A DNA stretch of 64,000 nt from Symbiodinium natans (GCA_905221605.1 CAJNDS010002441.1:324001-388000); one strand, 5' to 3'. Shown: positions 28,530 to 37,308, numbered from the stretch's first letter. The notes: generated by a model from the sequence alone, not told the origin. A program made the numbers and translations.

Positions 28530-28795
28530 AAACCTACGCCCTAAACCCTAAACCCTAAACCCTGAACCCTGAACCCTGAACCCTAAACCCTAAACCCTAG
28601 CACACCGGGGAGGAATCTTGAAACCCTGAGCCATTGGCATAGGGCGTTGTGTAGCAACGTTTGGGGGTCGGTCAGCCCCCAAGACGAGCCCTAGACCCCA
28701 AATCCCTATAAACCTTAAACCTGTCGGGTCCGGGATCACATGTGACATACATGTCACCCATGTGAAGTGACTGTGAATTGCCGGGATTTTGCAGG
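28530..28795. other. CCCTAAA block and unassigned unique stretch
   Basis: Degenerate CCCTAAA/CCCTGAA units at 28530-28600, then unique sequence with an inverted CACATGTGACATACATGTCA motif. Confidence 0.4.
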
Positions 28796-28862
28796 TGTCG
28801 ATACAAACTGGTGGAGTCGCCGGACACCCAGACTCCAAACCCAAGGCCCGAAACCCAGAAAG
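28795..28862 (+). CDS. candidate internal exon
   Basis: Acceptor GGATTTTGCAG, donor AAAG|GTAAAC. It reads VSIQTGGVAGHPDSKPKARN then PE. Here the donor runs into CCCTAAA (GTAAACCCTAAA), so the repeat orientation is the opposite of the usual pattern. Confidence 0.38.
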
Positions 28863-28946
28863 GTAAACCCTAAACCCTAAACCCTAAACCCTAAACCCTA
28901 AACCCTAAACCCTAAACCCTAAACCCTAAACCCTAAACCCTAAACC
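28863..28946 (-). repeat. CCCTAAA array
   Basis: Twelve units. The island after it (28956-29042, RHEVAGRGVFESWEAACHRS, open to a stop) is a possible exon. Confidence 0.95.
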
Positions 28947-29331
28947 CCCCCAAAGCGCCACGAAGTCGCTGGCCGCGGGGTTTTTGAGTCGTGGGAGGCT
29001 GCGTGCCACCGAAGCCCGTTTACGCCCTTTAACTTCAGATAAGCCCTACCTCGGGTTCTTTAAATGCAGGGTTTGGGTTTAGGGTTTGGGGTTTAGGGTT
29101 TAGGGTCTAAGGGGGCGCAGGGATGTTGCTTATAGGGTTCATGTGCAAGAGGGGCATCCTTGATTCCTGAGCCCTAAACCCATGTTCCGCAGGCCTAGCG
29201 CCCAACCTGGCGGCTTGACGTAGCTGAGCCCTAAAATTTTAGGGTTTAGGGTTTAGGGTTTAAGGTTTAGGGTTTAGGGTTCAACCCCAAACAAACCCTA
29301 AACGGCCCTTAGCCCAACAACACCCTTATAG

Positions 29332-29412
29332 GGTCGGGGGTAACATGTTACAATGTTTGCGTGTACTTAAAACTGAATAAGGAATAGACAGATAAGTTTC
29401 TAATGCTACCCA
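29332..29412. mobile_element. repeat family I, copy 3
   Basis: GTCGGGGGTAACATGTTACA ... ACTGAATAAGGAATAGACA ... AATGCTACCC. Confidence 0.65.
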
Positions 29413-29584
29413 ACCATGAACGAGTAAGCCTAAACCCTGCTAAGCCCCCCAAAAGCCCAAAAACACACCAAGCGCGTTTCGGCCCAGCCCTATAAACCCT
29501 AAATCCTAAACCCTAAGCCCTAAACCCTAAACCCTAAACCCAATTCGGGGTGTGTGCGTGGTGGTTCATAGATGACTTGCTCAG

Positions 29585-29668
29585 GTTGTGGACGAAGCGA
29601 AGACCGCCATGAACAATGTCGGTCACTGGGTGGACCCTGTCTTTGCAATCAGCTGCCTCTTAGGGCAG
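29585..29668 (+). CDS. candidate internal exon
   Basis: Acceptor GACTTGCTCAG, donor GGGCAG|GTAGCC, 28 codons in phase 0. It reads VVDEAKTAMNNVGHWVDPVF then AISCLLGQ. Coding-like throughout. Family unknown. A family C element starts 8 bp after the donor. Confidence 0.45.
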
Positions 29669-29675
29669 GTAGCCC

Positions 29676-29815
29676 TCAGGGTCCATGCACCTTATTTTTA
29701 GGGTTTAGGGTCTAGGGTTTAGGGTTTAGGGTTATTACATACTTGGGCCTTACAGTACTTCCCATATAGGGACTTGAGGCCCCAAGTATATAACAACTAC
29801 ATGGACCCTTAGGGT
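29676..29815. mobile_element. MITE family C, copy 4, interrupted by a telomeric tract
   Basis: Ends CAGGGTCCATGCACCTTATT and CTACATGGACCCTTAGGG. Inside the left arm a 35-bp TTTAGGG tract (29697-29731) lies between two copies of TTATT (29692-29696 and 29732-29736). Confidence 0.85.
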
Positions 29816-29861
29816 CGTGTATGCTTAGGCCCCTAAAGCTACTCCACGTGCCTAGGGGTTT

Positions 29862-29998
29862 TGGGTTTAGGGTTTAGGGTTTAGGGTTTAGAGTTTAGGG
29901 TTTAGGTTTAGGGTTTAGGGTTTAGGGTTTAGGGTTTAGGGTTTAGGGTTTAGGGTTTAGGGTTTAGGGTTTAGGGTTTAGGGTTTAGGGTTTAGGGT
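29862..29998 (+). repeat. TTTAGGG array
   Basis: About 19 units with three one-base defects. It leads into a family C fragment (30000-30065). Confidence 0.95.
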
Positions 29999-30381
29999 AG
30001 TCTATACTCGGGCCCTAGAGCTGCTACAGAGGAACCACCTTCAAGGGCCCAAGTGTACTGCTACAGAAGTAAGGCTGCTCCGTAGGAAGCCCCTTTTTAG
30101 GGCCGTGAGGTCCCTAAAGAAATACTCCCTAAGCCCGAAAACTCTTGCACTCTGAGCCTCCCAAAACTGGTAGCTTCAGAAGGGGGCCCAAGCCAAACCT
30201 TCCCACCCCCCCCCCCCCCCCCAAGAGCCATAAGAGCAAAAAGGTAGCATGACAGCGACAACTAACGCAGAATAGACATGGAATAGGGCCTCGGGCAGAG
30301 AAGACGCGAAATCATAGATACCACGCGACACAAAAGTCCTAGCTTCCACAAACACTTCGTAAAGTCTCTCCATCCCCAAAG

Positions 30382-30451
30382 CAGTTGAAACACATCCTTG
30401 TCGGTGGCCCAGATGGTGCTTCCGAGAACTCCGAAAGTTTCGCGATTTACG
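30382..30451 (+). CDS. candidate internal exon
   Basis: Acceptor CCATCCCCAAAG, donor TTTACG|GTTTTAGG. It reads QLKHILVGGPDGASENSESF then AIY. The minus strand is open over the same stretch (30176-30513). The splice context and repeat order favour plus, but minus cannot be excluded. Confidence 0.35.
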
Positions 30452-30645
30452 GTTTTAGGGTTTAGGGTTAAGGGTTTAGGGCTATCTTCGAAGATAGCGT
30501 AAATACTTCCCATTCCCCTGCTCCCAATATGGCACCCTTCTTGGGGCCCGAACTAACTTGAGGCGGGGTTGGGATTTTAAGGATTGCAGGTTCAAATGGT
30601 TGAGGGTTTTAGGGTTTGGAACCCGAAACCCTTAACTCTAAGCCC

Positions 30646-30741
30646 CAACCCCAAACCCCAAACCCCAAACCCCAAACCCCAAACCCCAAACCCCAAACCC
30701 CAAACCCCAAACCCCAAACCCCAAACCCCAAACCCCAAACC
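30646..30741 (-). repeat. CCCCAAA variant array
   Basis: About 13 consecutive CCCCAAA units, a homogeneous one-base variant, passing into CCCTAAA at the right. Confidence 0.95.
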
Positions 30742-30825
30742 CTAAACCCTAAACCCTAAACCCTAAACCTAAACCCTACCCCAATCCCCAAACCCCAAAC
30801 CCTATAGACGCCACCTGCATCCCAG

Positions 30826-30880
30826 GACCAGTGCATGCACAGCAGTGCCCAGCTACTTCAGGCGTTCGCATGTGGGAGCC
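30826..30880 (+). CDS. candidate internal exon
   Basis: Acceptor CACCTGCATCCCAG, donor GAGCC|GTTGGG. It reads DQCMHSSAQLLQAFACGS. Confidence 0.35.
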
Positions 30881-30904
30881 GTTGGGGGGGGGGGGGGGGG
30901 GGGC

Positions 30905-31024
30905 CACTTGGAGGTTGATGGGGAGTTACAAGTAGGGTTATTGTTACGCTTGTTACGCTAGCTATACTTATAAACCTACTTAGGATACTGATAACCTTAC
31001 TTGTAACTACCCATGAACCTCCAT
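30905..31024. mobile_element. MITE family B, copy 5
   Basis: CACTTGGAGGTTGATGGGGA ... AACTACCCATGAACCTCCA. Directly preceded by an 18-bp poly-G run. Confidence 0.8.
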
Positions 31025-31192
31025 CAGCGCTTGAAGCAACGATCCCAGTGTTCGGCTTTCAAGGGCTAAGGGTCACGCGGGAACATCGGGTCCAGGTTTT
31101 GGGATTTCGGATCCAGTGTTTATAGGGTGTTGGGCATCATCGGCTTCCTAAGCCCTAAACCCTGTGGGATAGAAGGCAGACTAGCGCTTCAG

Positions 31193-31240
31193 CTTTGCTG
31201 CGGACCTGATCCGCTTCCGGCGTAGCCTTGGACAGCTGAG
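31193..31240 (+). CDS. candidate exon
   Basis: Acceptor CTAGCGCTTCAG. It reads FAADLIRFRRSLGQLR. A possible continuation exon is 31282-31311 (AFRATCYCIK, GC donor). Tentative. Confidence 0.3.
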
Positions 31241-31385
31241 GCCCCAAACTAAAACCTACTTAGCCAGCACATGAGCCTCAGGCGTTTCGGGCTACCTGCT
31301 ATTGCATCAAGGCAACTCAGTCTTCGGTTGCTTTCAGGCTCAAACCTTAAGAGGTTTGAATGAAGTTTGACCGAGAGAGAGACAG

Positions 31386-31455
31386 AGAGAGGCGCTGTGC
31401 TGCATTGACTTGGAGAAGTTCACCCGCGGACCAGAGCAGCCTTGCTGGCAAGAAG
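31386..31455 (+). CDS. candidate internal exon
   Basis: Acceptor GAGAGACAG, donor CAAGAAG|TTGGG or AGAAG|GT. It reads REALCCIDLEKFTRGPEQPC then WQE. Family unknown. Confidence 0.35.
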
Positions 31456-31696
31456 TTGGGTGGGGAGGGGGGTGAAGGATTTGGGTTTAGGGTTTAGGGC
31501 CGTAGTAGGGCTCAGGGTTCTGCTTGGGTTGTGGGCTTAGGTGTGCAGGGTGTGAGGCGGCCTCACTACCCTTGACCCTTCGAGTCTAGGCTCATTGTTT
31601 ATTTACCTACTTATCGGGGCCGGGAGGGACCTTGAGAGTTGCCTAAGTCCTAAACCCTATACACTTTAAATCCTAAACCCTCAACTGTACGCTTAG

Positions 31697-31755
31697 GCCA
31701 CTGAACTCCTGGAGTGGTTGCTCCGTGAGTTGCTGGTGATTTTTTCACTTGCACG
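31697..31755 (+). CDS. candidate internal exon, hydrophobic helix
   Basis: Acceptor CTGTACGCTTAG, donor GCACG|GTGAAT. It reads ATELLEWLLRELLVIFSLA, possibly a membrane or amphipathic helix. A possible next exon lies at 31774-31829. Confidence 0.38.
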
Positions 31756-31869
31756 GTGAATCGAAGCATTCAGGAGGGCTGAGCATGAATGCCCTGCGCA
31801 CTAAGCTGCCCGTCGTGCCTGGACCTCAGTCCCTATAGCCTTACATTCAAATAAAGCCTCATGAGCATG

Positions 31870-32095
31870 CGCAATAGGGCTTGGTGTGTAGGGTTTAGGG
31901 TCTAGGCCTCGGGGTTAGGGTCGAGGGTTGAGGGCTTAGGGTTCAGGGTTTAGGCAGAGTCTAGGGCTTAGGGTTTAGGGCTTTTAGGGTTTTAAGGGTT
32001 TTTAGGGCTTTTAGGGTTTTTATGGTTTTTAGGTTTTTTGGGTTTTTACGGTTTCTAGGGTTTTTAGGGGTTTTAGGGTTTTTAGGGTTTTTAGG
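31870..32095 (+). repeat. degenerate TTTAGGG / TTTTTAGGG block
   Basis: Units lengthen from TTTAGGG to GTTTTTAGGG, a slipped form, giving an artefactual Phe/Leu-rich frame. Confidence 0.9.
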
Positions 32096-32131
32096 ATTCC
32101 CGGCTCCTGGAAGGAAGCCGGCTCTTCACAG

Positions 32132-32195
32132 CCAGCTCCCGGTGATGTTCGTCATCGGGTGCGGGCGCCTACGAAGAGACCCATGCCAGCCTCTG
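32132..32195 (+). CDS. candidate exon
   Basis: Acceptor GGCTCTTCACAG. One frame reads QLPVMFVIGCGRLRRDPCQ, another PAPGDVRHRVRAPTKRPMPA. TTTTTAGGG repeats lie upstream. Confidence 0.3.
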
Positions 32196-32209
32196 AGCCC
32201 CTAAGAGTC

Positions 32210-32500
32210 CTTAACAAACCTTAAACCCCAAACCCCTAAACCCCTAAACCCCTAAACCCCAAACCCCTAGATCCCTAAACCCCCCAAAAAATCTGCACAC
32301 CTAGACCCAGTGGGATTTTCTACCCTGAAGCCATAAGAGCCCGTAAGAACCCAAAAACCCTTAAGGTTTTTTTTGGGTTCAGGGTTCAGGGTTCAGGGTT
32401 CAGGGTTTAGGGTTTAGGGTTTAGGGTTTAGGGTTTAGGGTTTAGGGTTTAGGGCTTAGGGCTTAGGGTTTAGGGCTTAGGGTTTAGGGTTTAAAAAGTT
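32210..32500. repeat. CCCCTAAA then TTTAGGG blocks
   Basis: CCCCTAAA words at 32210-32285 and a TTTCAGGG/TTTAGGG run at 32370-32500. Confidence 0.9.
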
Positions 32501-32532
32501 TAGGGTTTAGAGCCCAGCATCCTTTACAGCTC

Positions 32533-32743
32533 GGTAGCCCAGAGGTACCCTTTCCTTTTTTTTTTTTTTTTTTGCTCTGGGTTCCCTTATTTCTAAAGTA
32601 GCCAGCCAACAAAAAAAAGGGGTGCCCTTATTATAATGTGGTTACTTTACCTTTTTTGTTTTTTTTTTGCTCTGGGTTCCCTCATAAAGCAACCAGCCAA
32701 AAAAAGGGGTGCCCTTATTTGTAATATGGTTTTCTGGGCTACC
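32533..32743. mobile_element. MITE of the GTAGCCCAG type with duplicated core
   Basis: Outer ends GGTAGCCCAGA and TCTGGGCTACC. Inside, two tandem copies of a TTTGCTCTGGGTTCCCT ... AGCCAGCCAA ... GGGGTGCCCTTAT unit. Related to family F. Confidence 0.75.
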
Positions 32744-32887
32744 AAGACAGGCTCCCAGCTACGTGTCAGAGATGGGAAGTCAGCCCTTCAGGGGTTTCGG
32801 GTTTAGGGTTCAAGGGGGGTTTAGGGTTTAGGGTTTAGGGTTTAGGGTTTGGGGTTTCGGGTTTAGGGTTCGGGGGGGGGGTGTCAG

Positions 32888-32957
32888 GGCTTACTTTAAG
32901 GCAAACCTTGCGGTCAATACCCTCATGCGCCACACCCTGCACCCGGAAACCCCCTAA
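32888..32957 (+). CDS. candidate terminal exon
   Basis: Acceptor GGGTGTCAG. It reads AYFKANLAVNTLMRHTLHPE then TP and TAA. Tentative. Confidence 0.3.
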
Positions 32958-33133
32958 ACCCAATGAATCCTGCTAGTAAACCCTATATATCCTGTAAACC
33001 ACATAAACCCTCCAAACGCTATAAACCCAATAAAGCCTGTAAAGCCTATAAACCCTAAAATTGCTGATTCGGCTTGCGATATGGGATTCCTATTGTGATT
33101 GGATTCAAGGTGCGCGCTTACAGGGTTTCCTGG

Positions 33134-33237
33134 GACCCGGAGTAGGCCCTTATTTCCTTTTTGGGGGTTGGGGCTCCCTTAGAATCCCCTTCAAGCCGAA
33201 AACGGTACCCTTTTTATTCCGAGGTTACTCCTGGGTC
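33134..33237. mobile_element. MITE family F, copy 2
   Basis: GACCCGGAGTAGGCCCTTAT ... AAACGGTACCC ... GAGGTTACTCCTGGGTC. Confidence 0.7.
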
Positions 33238-33458
33238 TAGTTTCTATTTCGGTTGTGTGACTCCAGGGGTTAGTTTATCGGGGAGCCTGGGCCTGTTTTT
33301 CCCCTTTGAGGGGGGGGGGGGGTATGGGGGGGAGGGGTGGGGCTGTAAGACTGCGGTTTTTCGGATTGAGGAACTCAGGCTTAGTTTTTTTTGGCTTAGG
33401 GCTGTAGGGCTTAGGGCCGTCAAGTTCGAGTCGCAAAGCTAGCAGTCAGCCGCAACAG

Positions 33459-33548
33459 GGGGACTCTTTGCAAGCCAGCTGCGACCCGCACGTCGCCATG
33501 ATCCTCGAGGGGGAACACTGTCAAGCCCAAAGTCAGCAATTTCAGCAG
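33459..33548 (+). CDS. exon 1 of a phase-consistent chain
   Basis: Acceptor GCCGCAACAG, 30 codons in phase 0, ending TTTCAGCAG|GTTCAGGG. It reads GDSLQASCDPHVAMILEGEH then CQAQSQQFQQ. The frame continues exactly across the next intron. Protein family not recognised; the piece is soluble, Gln-rich at its end. Confidence 0.6.
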
Positions 33549-33606
33549 GTTCAGGGTTTAGGGTTTAGGGTTTAGGGTTTAGGGTTTAGGGTTTAGGGTT
33601 CAGCAG
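33549..33606 (+). other. 58-nt intron made of TTTAGGG units
   Basis: Runs GTTCAGGG, then about six TTTAGGG units, then GGTTCAGCAG. It has a GT start and an AG end, and removing it joins ...QQFQQ to LFYLQDMD in frame. The 8-mer TTCAGCAG occurs just before the donor (33541-33548) and forms the last 8 nt of the intron. This looks like a target-site duplication whose second copy became the acceptor. Confidence 0.65.
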
Positions 33607-33703
33607 CTGTTCTATCTTCAGGACATGGACTTCGGAGCTAACAAGGAATCCGTGCAGCTGCTGCGCAGCAACGTCTGGTCGGGCAGGACAAGTGCCAAGC
33701 ATC
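33607..33703 (+). CDS. exon 2 of the phase-consistent chain
   Basis: In phase 0 it reads LFYLQDMDFGANKESVQLLR then SNVWSGRTSAKH, ending CATC|GTTTCAG (phase 1). The next intron (33704-33788) is CCCCAAA/CCCTAAA repeats ending CCCTATTTCAG. Family not recognised. Confidence 0.58.
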
Positions 33704-33788
33704 GTTTCAGAAAACCCCAAACCCCAAACCCTAAACCCTAGACCCTAAACCCTAAACCCTAAACCCTAAACCCTAAACCCTATTTCAG

Positions 33789-33848
33789 GAGAGTTGGGTG
33801 GAAGAGCCGAGAGTGCAGCATGCCAAATGCTCCTGGCACCCTTGTGCT
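33789..33848 (+). CDS. exon 3 of the phase-consistent chain
   Basis: Acceptor CCTATTTCAG. In the phase set by exon 2 it reads ELGGRAESAACQMLLAPLCC then NYLTWP. In phase 0 another frame (ESWVEEPRVQHAKCSWHPCA) would end at a GCT|GTAATT donor. The true end is uncertain. The first frame could extend to about 33880. Confidence 0.42.
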
Positions 33849-34009
33849 GTAATTACTTGACCTGGCCAATACTTGAGACCCTAAACCCTAAATCCTAAAC
33901 CTTAAACCCTTAACCCTAAACCCTAAACCCTAAACCCTAAACCCTGAACCCTAAACCCTAAACCCTAGACCTTCTTAAAACTTTTGAGCTTTCTTCTTTT
34001 GCATACAAG

Positions 34010-34039
34010 AGAAACACAGCTTCACGCCGTGTCCTCCCT
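34010..34039 (+). CDS. candidate micro-exon
   Basis: Pyrimidine-rich acceptor GAGCTTTCTTCTTTTGCATA then CAAG, donor CTCCCT|GTAAAC. Reads RNTASRRVLP. Confidence 0.25.
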
Positions 34040-34180
34040 GTAAACCATGAACCCAAAGCTTCTTGAGGCATCCAGGGTTTAGGGTTATAGGGTTTAAGGT
34101 TTAGGGTTTAGGGTTTAGGGTTTAGGGTTTAGGGTTTAGGGTTTAGGGGAATTCAACCCCCTTGATACCACCAGTCCTAG

Positions 34181-34237
34181 CTGAAATGCCTCTTTGTTTC
34201 GACATGCGAAAGAGACCAGCCCCCAGTTTATCACCTG
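34181..34237 (+). CDS. candidate exon
   Basis: Acceptor CCACCAGTCCTAG. It reads LKCLFVSTCERDQPPVYHL up to G|GGGTTTAGG. TTTAGGG repeats at both sides. Confidence 0.32.
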
Positions 34238-34325
34238 GGGTTTAGGGTTGGGGTTTGGCGTAAACCCTCAACCCTTAACCCCAAGCCCCCCAAACCCTCA
34301 ACCCTAAGCCCCCCTCCTAAGTCCT

Positions 34326-34405
34326 GCTAAACCCTAAACCCTAAACCCTAAACCCTAAACCCTAAACCCTAAACCCTAAACCCTAAACCCTAAACCCTAA
34401 ACCCT
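34326..34405 (-). repeat. CCCTAAA array
   Basis: Eleven perfect units ending as CCCTGCAG, the acceptor of the following exon. Confidence 0.96.
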
Positions 34406-34409
34406 GCAG

Positions 34410-34490
34410 GCTACTGGTGATGATGTACAGCGCATTTGTTTTCGCCTATCTTCCTGCAGCGGGGCTCGCTTTGAACAGCCGACTGCCAAG
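34410..34490 (+). CDS. candidate exon encoding a membrane helix
   Basis: Acceptor AACCCTGCAG, formed by the edge of the CCCTAAA array. The frame LLVMMYSAFVFAYLPAAGLA then LNSRLPS is a typical transmembrane segment. Another plus frame is open as well. Donor not resolved. Confidence 0.4.
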
Positions 34491-34704
34491 TCTAAGTTGG
34501 GTTTTGGGCCTTGAAGTTAGGAGTTTTTTTAGGGTTTAGGGCTTACGGTTTAGGGATTAGAGGGTTCGGGTCTCGGGTTTAGGAATTGGGGTTTGGGGTT
34601 TGGTGCTTCGGGTTTAACATGTTTGAGGTTTAGGGTTTAGGGGTTAGGGTTGCGACCTCGGAGTAGACTGAGGTGCCCAATGTTTTTGAGACAGTCCGGT
34701 ACAG

Positions 34705-34751
34705 GAGCCTGCATGATGCACCCACATTGTCCATGATAATCGCGAGCACAG
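34705..34751 (+). CDS. candidate internal exon
   Basis: Acceptor CCGGTACAG, GC donor CACAG|GCTGCG. Reads SLHDAPTLSMIIAST. Confidence 0.3.
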
Positions 34752-34926
34752 GCTGCGCAAACGGCACATTCTAGTCAAGCAGACTCTTGTGTGCACCCCC
34801 TAAGCGCCCGACACCAATTCTGGATTTTGGAGTACCATTCCTTAGTACTTTTCGGTTCTGGGCTCCGAATATAGCTGGTTATATGTAAAAATGTGTGTTC
34901 CTTTTTTGTCTAGGGTCGACTCCAAG

Positions 34927-35078
34927 CCCTAAACCCTAAACCCTAAACCCTAAACCCTAAACCCTAAACCCTAAACCCTAAACCCTAAACCCTAAACCCT
35001 AAACCCTAAACCCTAAACCCTAAACCCTAAACCCTAAACCCTAAACCCTAACCCTAAACCCTAAACCCTAAACCCTAA
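34927..35078 (-). repeat. CCCTAAA array
   Basis: About 22 units with one single-base deletion. Confidence 0.97.
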
Positions 35079-35097
35079 GTAGGGAGTTTATAAGCAG

Positions 35098-35198
35098 GCC
35101 CATCTTGCAAGATGTGCCCGAACCCCCTCTGCCGCAAACCCTAAACCAAGAGGTCAAAGCCATAAGCTCTCAGCGCACCTTTACAGTTCGGTCTCCAG
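35098..35198 (+). CDS. candidate exon
   Basis: Acceptor TTTATAAGCAG, donor TCCAG|GGTTCAAGG (GT one base later). It reads AHLARCARTPSAANPKPRGQ then SHKLSAHLYSSVS. It contains a CCCTAAA word inside the frame (NPKP). Confidence 0.3.
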
Positions 35199-35221
35199 GG
35201 TTCAAGGTTTAGGGTTTATGG

Positions 35222-35745
35222 TTGGGTTCGGCCGGTCCACACTAACAGTCACCACCAGCAGACCCACAAATAAAAGCACCCGGGAAATGCCAAAAACGAC
35301 TGGGATTCCTGGTGCAATCCTGGTGCTGTTCCTGGTGCTATTCCTGGTGCTATTTCTGGTGCTATTTCTGGTGCTATTTCTGGTGCTATTTCAGGTGCTG
35401 TTTCTGGTGCTATTTCTGGTGCTATTTCTGGTGCTGTTTCTGGTGCTATTTCTGGTGCTATTGCTGGTGCTGTTTCTGGTGCTATGTGACTAGCAATCAC
35501 CATCAGCAGACCTACAAGATATAGCACCCGGTAAATGCTAAGCTGCCAAAATTGACTGGGATTCCTGGTGCTATTTCTGGTGCTGTTTCTGGTGCTATGT
35601 GACTAGCAGTCACCACAAGCAGACCCACAAAAAGCAGCACCCGGTAAATGCTAATATTCACTGGGATTCCTGGTGCTATTTTTGGCCTGTGTGTTACAAA
35701 GGCCACGGCGTTATTTGACTGTTAGTGTGGACCGGCCGAACCCAA
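35222..35745. mobile_element. 524-bp element with perfect 30-bp inverted ends
   Basis: The first 30 bases (TTGGGTTCGGCCGGTCCACA then CTAACAGTCA) are an exact reverse complement of the last 30. The inside has a 12-bp minisatellite, CTGGTGCTATTT, of about 15 units (35310-35490). It also has three copies of a module with CAGCAGACC..ACAA and AGCACCCGG.AAATGC. It has no transposase frame; the open frame of LVLF repeats is a by-product of the minisatellite. A non-autonomous DNA transposon is the likely identity. Confidence 0.9.
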
Positions 35746-35842
35746 GCTTAGGGTTTATATAGGGTTCAGGGCTTAGGGTTTAGGGTACAGGGTTGGTCAG
35801 CTTAGGATTTTCGAACTAGGGTTTAGGGTTCTAGGGTTGCAG

Positions 35843-35891
35843 GGCTGTGCAATGATCGCATGGCTACCGTTGGGACGGTCAAGATGAGCTA
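35843..35891 (+). CDS. candidate exon
   Basis: Acceptor AGGGTTGCAG. It reads LCNDRMATVGTVKMS then TAG. Another frame, GCAMIAWLPLGR, is possible. Tentative. Confidence 0.25.
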
Positions 35892-36009
35892 GATGTTCAG
35901 GTTTCAGAGAGGGCTTCAGAGAACCCTAAACCCTAACCCTAAACCCATCACCCATCACCCTAAACCCTAAACCCTAAACCCTAAACCCTAAACCTTATGG
36001 GATACTTAG

Positions 36010-36110
36010 GAGTTTGCTGTGAAGGATCCCTACACCCGGTGTGCTGGCATGAAGGAGCTACTCCTGCTAGGAATCCAGAAGCCCTTGCACCATCCCTTGG
36101 CTCCGAAACC
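36010..36110 (+). CDS. candidate internal exon
   Basis: Acceptor GGGATACTTAG. It reads EFAVKDPYTRCAGMKELLLL then GIQKPLHHPLAP. It is flanked by CCCTAAA on both sides and followed in the same phase by the 36204 exon. Family not recognised. Confidence 0.42.
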
Positions 36111-36203
36111 GTACAACCCCCTAAACCCTAAACCCTAAACCCTAAACCCCAAACCCCAAAAACCCTAAACCCTAAATTCGGTCGCACGGGTCTCTTCCGA
36201 AAG

Positions 36204-36259
36204 CCTGAAGAGCCCTGGATCCACGACCCCATGACCACTGAGGGGATTCCAAGCTTTGG
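36204..36259 (+). CDS. candidate internal exon
   Basis: Acceptor GTCTCTTCCGAAAG. It reads PEEPWIHDPMTTEGIPSF to G|GGTTTAGGG. Its last 13 bases, TTCCAAGCTTTGG, are repeated on the far side of the following five-unit TTTAGGG tract (36297-36309). Confidence 0.42.
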
Positions 36260-36313
36260 GGTTTAGGGTTTAGGGTTTAGGGTTTAGGGTTTAGGGTTCC
36301 AAGCTTTGGCTAG

Positions 36314-36421
36314 GATGCCCAGTAGTACCCTTATTCCCTTTTTGCGGGGGTTTAGGTTCCCTTACAAACCCCTTTAAGCAAAAAAGGGCACCCTGTTTTA
36401 AGCCTAGGTTACTGGGCAGCC
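36314..36421. mobile_element. MITE family F, copy 3
   Basis: TGCCCAGTAGTACCCTTATT ... AGGGCACCCTG ... GGTTACTGGGCA. It lies directly after the duplicated word described for the 36204 exon. Confidence 0.78.
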
Positions 36422-36716
36422 TGATTGGGGTTTAGGGTTTAGGGCTTAGTTTAGGGCTTAGGAATAGGCAAATTGGGGTTTGGGGTTTAGGGTTTAGGGT
36501 TTTGAGGGTTTAGGGTTTAGAGGGTTTAGGGTTTAGGGAACATGCCGCTCTGTAACCCCCCTTAAACCCTATATACCCAAAGTCATACAACCCCCATAAA
36601 CCCTGCAGACCCTGCAAACCCGAAACTTCCTAAGCCTTAGACGGCCTATAAACCTAATAGACCAAAGACCCTGTAAACCCTACAAACCCTACGAACCGTA
36701 CAAACCCAACCCTGAG

Positions 36717-36840
36717 CTCTGGAAGTTTGGAGGGGAACAGCCGAAATATATCCTTACAGTCGAACCAGTTAAGGGGTTAGTGTTCAGTAGACCTTGGAGC
36801 TTGCGCTTCAAAATCTCTATCTATAGAAGCTCCTATACCC
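36717..36840 (+). CDS. candidate exon
   Basis: After CCCTGAG the frame LWKFGGEQPKYILTVEPVKG then LVFSRPWSLRFKISIYRSSY is open for over 40 codons. It is rich in aromatic and basic residues. Family unknown, donor not resolved. Confidence 0.35.
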
Positions 36841-36904
36841 TAAACCCTGCACCCGAAACCCTATAAACCCCCCAACCAGCAAGCCTAAGTCCCAAGGCCA
36901 AGTC

Positions 36905-36956
36905 AGTTTGGTCTTCCATGCCTTCGTCTTCCTCACCTTGGCCAGCTTTGCGCAGG
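36905..36956 (+). CDS. candidate exon, hydrophobic
   Basis: One frame reads SLVFHAFVFLTLASFAQ, a membrane-like segment, ending at GCGCAG|GCGGGT (GC donor). Two other frames are open, so tentative. Confidence 0.25.
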
Positions 36957-37171
36957 CGGGTCCAGCCACATGCGCCGAGTTCGGGCGATTCTCGTTCTAA
37001 AACCGTACGCTAAGGGTTGGGGGTTTACGGTTTGTTAGAGGCGCCAGCTCCCAACCCCCTACAATTTAGGGTTTAGGGGCAGGCACCACTTCGAGAGCAT
37101 CTTTTTGCTTCAAAAACCCACAAGTTCATGCCCCCCCCCCATTCGGGTCCATACCTAAACTGCAACGGTTA

Positions 37172-37308
37172 GTCCTAAACCCTAAACCCTAAACCCTAAA
37201 CCCTAAACCCTAAACCCTAAACCCTAAACCCTAAACCCTAAACCCTAAACCCTAAACCCTAAACCCTAAACCCTAAACCCTAAACCCTAAACCCTAAACC
37301 CTAAACCT
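37172..37308 (-). repeat. CCCTAAA array
   Basis: About 19 perfect units. Confidence 0.97.

Noticed and set aside
35218-35527. Open frames of about 90 codons with LVLF or APEIAPE repeats on both strands
   Set aside because: They are created by the 12-bp minisatellite inside an inverted-repeat element. All frames are open and there is no start or splice context.
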